Shown here piece after piece: positions 6,371-6,972 of a stretch of DNA of 6,972 nucleotides. The translations under genes were made by a program, and so were the position numbers. Source of the stretch: Deltaproteobacteria bacterium (GTDB taxonomy: Bacteria > Desulfobacterota > Desulfobacteria > Desulfobacterales > JAFDCJ01); contig JAFDDW010000096.1 in assembly GCA_019310665.1 (NCBI GenBank), positions 1-6,972 of the forward strand. The letters run 5' to 3'. The stretch's first letter is position 1, and every line of letters begins with the position of its first letter. The notes under the pieces are model-generated. The model was not told where the DNA came from, made no database searches, and saw nothing but the letters and a program-made list of their open reading frames with translations.

Positions 6371-6465
6371 GCACAAAAAAGTCCATGATAAAGCCAAACC
6401 TGCCGTGAGGCAGGGTCGGAAAGCCACGGGCCTTGATACAAGGTGGCTGGGTTGCCAGGGGATGC
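6371..6465 (+). promoter_or_regulatory. GEMM-I cyclic di-GMP (class I) riboswitch aptamer
   Basis: The GEMM core is clear. AAAGCCAAACC (6390-6400) leads into a hairpin CCTGCC (6399-6404) / GGCAGG (6409-6414) closed by the GNRA tetraloop GTGA. The junction GTCGGAAAGCC follows, then a second hairpin, CCTTG (6431-6435) / CAAGG (6439-6443), and then GGCTGGGTTGCC (6445-6456), close to the Vc2 sequence GGTAGCGGGGTTACC. In the Vc2 numbering scheme the ligand-contacting G20 corresponds to G6393 and the intercalating A47 to A6420. The G21-C46 pair of Vc2 appears here as C6394-G6419, a compensatory swap. G at position 20 predicts c-di-GMP rather than 3',3'-cGAMP. The outer ends of the aptamer are approximate. 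It precedes an intrinsic terminator and a small gene, so it most likely controls transcription termination. Whether the ligand turns the gene on or off cannot be decided by eye. Confidence 0.93.
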
Positions 6466-6474
6466 AGAATTAAG

Positions 6475-6505
6475 CCGGGGAACCAATTTGGTGGCCCGGT
6501 TTTTT
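6475..6505 (+). terminator. Intrinsic terminator, expression platform of the riboswitch
   Basis: CCGGG (6475-6479) pairs with CCCGG (6495-6499) and ACCA (6482-6485) pairs with TGGT (6489-6492), with a small GA/GG internal mismatch and an ATT loop. Six T (6500-6505) follow directly. It starts about ten bases after the aptamer and ends 46 bases before the next gene. The aptamer GGTT at 6450-6453 could pair with AACC at 6481-6484 as part of an alternative structure, but this is only four pairs. Confidence 0.85.
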
Positions 6506-6551
6506 GTTTGGGGACTGAGTTCTGAAATGAACTGAGAGAGGATTCAGAGGG

Positions 6552-6764
6552 ATGTCGATGTATGCAATGCCTCTATACGAGGTCAAATGTCATGAAGCAG
6601 ACGAGTGGATGGAGATCTCAGATCTTGAACTTATGGATCAACTTTACAGAACCTATAAGAAGGTTACCCCGGCGATCAAAGAAATGATAATGGGCAAGGA
6701 GGTAAAAACACCTTATGCAGTTTACCGGCTAAAATTGAAAGGCGGTGAACACGGTGGAGAGTAA
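6552..6764 (+). CDS. Unrecognised 70-residue protein under c-di-GMP riboswitch control
   Basis: I do not recognise the family. The protein is small, soluble and charged: no signal peptide, no membrane helix, one cysteine (in YEVKCHEADEW). The order is a short N-terminal strand-like stretch, an acidic segment (MEISDLELMDQL), a lysine-rich middle (YKKVTPAIKEMIMGKEVKTP) and a strand-like end (YAVYRLKLKGGEHGGE), which would suit a small alpha/beta fold. Two starts compete. ATG 6552 has GAGAGAGG ten bases upstream, while ATG 6558 has AGAGGG at 6546-6551 with an ideal 6-base gap, so 6558 (68 residues) may be the real start. A c-di-GMP leader suggests a role linked to motility, surface attachment, matrix or pili; that is inference from the switch class only. 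The frame, ribosome sites and promoter-switch-terminator leader make it a convincing gene. A small ORF may be coupled downstream. Confidence 0.8.
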   Translation: MSMYAMPLYEVKCHEADEWMEISDLELMDQLYRTYKKVTPAIKEMIMGKEVKTPYAVYRLKLKGGEHGGE

Positions 6765-6874
6765 TCCGAATTGTCCGCCGCTTGATCAATTTTGATTTCT
6801 CCGGTGTTACCCGGAACGACATTGACCGGCTGCTGAACAGCCAGTTCAGAATAAAATGGCAGTACGGTTGTTAA
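6754..6874 (+). pseudogene. Possible coupled small ORF interrupted by a +1 frameshift
   Basis: GTG 6754 overlaps the end of the 70-residue gene by 11 bases and follows AAAGG at 6738-6742. It reads MESNPNCPPLDQF and stops at TGA 6793-6795. One base later in frame, the sequence continues DFSGVTRNDIDRLLNS and on through a tryptophan- and arginine-containing end to TAA 6872-6874, which looks like genuine protein. Joined at TTTTGA, the product would be about 39 residues. The phenylalanine codon TTT can re-pair as TTT after a +1 slip, so programmed frameshifting is possible. A single-base indel in the T run, either a mutation or a sequencing error, is at least as likely. Alternatively, TTG 6782 could start a 30-residue ORF, but it has no ribosome site. 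No homologue is recognised. Confidence 0.3.
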
Positions 6875-6888
6875 GAAACTAGAGGACG

Positions 6889-6972
6889 TTATATATTTTT
6901 ATCATCATCTTCTTTTATGTACTTCAGCTTGACCCTTATTCCATTAACAAAGGTAAACAAAAACTTATTTGG
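6889..6972 (-). CDS. Possible 3' end of an unrecognised minus-strand gene
   Basis: Read on the minus strand from the window edge, the frame is open for 27 codons to TAA (6891-6889). It ends with segments such as FTFVNGIRVKLKYIK followed by an acidic EDDDK tail, a composition that looks like a real soluble protein end. It would converge on the riboswitch unit, with 14 bases between this stop and the small ORF stop at 6874. No family is recognised. An open frame of this length also arises by chance. Confidence 0.35.
   Translation of the reverse strand, partial: PNKFLFTFVNGIRVKLKYIKEDDDKNI

Noticed and set aside
6800..6849. Short hairpins TCCGG/CCGGA, GGCTG/CAGCC and CTGAAC/GTTCAG
   Set aside because: The stems are 5-6 bp, mutually overlapping, lack a T-run and lie in a stretch that looks protein-coding; chance is the simplest explanation.

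Overview
The window looks like part of the chromosome of a Gram-negative bacterium that makes lipid A. The most likely group is Desulfobacterota (a Desulfobacterales-type sulfate reducer). This rests on the gene order (Gfo/Idh oxidoreductase, lpxB, msbA, lptG, lpxK), the protein character, and a GEMM-I cyclic-dinucleotide riboswitch, a class common in deltaproteobacteria. No rRNA or other firm taxonomic marker is present, so this is inference.

Left and centre (1-5875, all on +) form a lipid A / LPS assembly and export cluster. The tail of a Gfo/Idh/MocA-type oxidoreductase is followed by lpxB (lipid A disaccharide synthase), msbA (ATP-driven flippase for core-lipid A), an LptG-type permease (bridge that moves LPS out of the inner membrane) and lpxK (lipid A 4'-kinase, overlapping lptG by one base). 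LpxB builds the disaccharide, LpxK phosphorylates it, MsbA flips the acylated product and LptG takes part in extracting it to the Lpt bridge. Two gaps in this cluster carry repeats. Gap 230-406 holds a truncated AT-rich repeat, two REP-like GC palindromes and a small hairpin in front of lpxB. Gap 3365-3650 holds a 158-bp MITE-like element with 35-bp imperfect terminal inverted repeats made of tandem GTTGATTR octamers. The first 52 bp of the gap 230-406 repeat match part of this element at 49 of 52 positions.

Right part (5876-6972) is different in kind. A small KH-domain RNA-binding protein gene (KhpA type) lies on the minus strand, convergent with lpxK, with a strong Shine-Dalgarno and a leader with two competing hairpins. 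Back to back with it is a plus-strand unit: a clear sigma70-like promoter (TTGACG-N17-TAAACT), a GEMM-I riboswitch aptamer predicted to bind c-di-GMP, an intrinsic terminator, and an unrecognised 70-residue protein gene. A tiny coupled ORF that needs a +1 frameshift at TTTTGA to read through may follow. The window ends in the possible 3' end of a minus-strand gene. The most novel part is this c-di-GMP-controlled micro-operon of unknown function; the lipid A genes themselves are ordinary and look intact.
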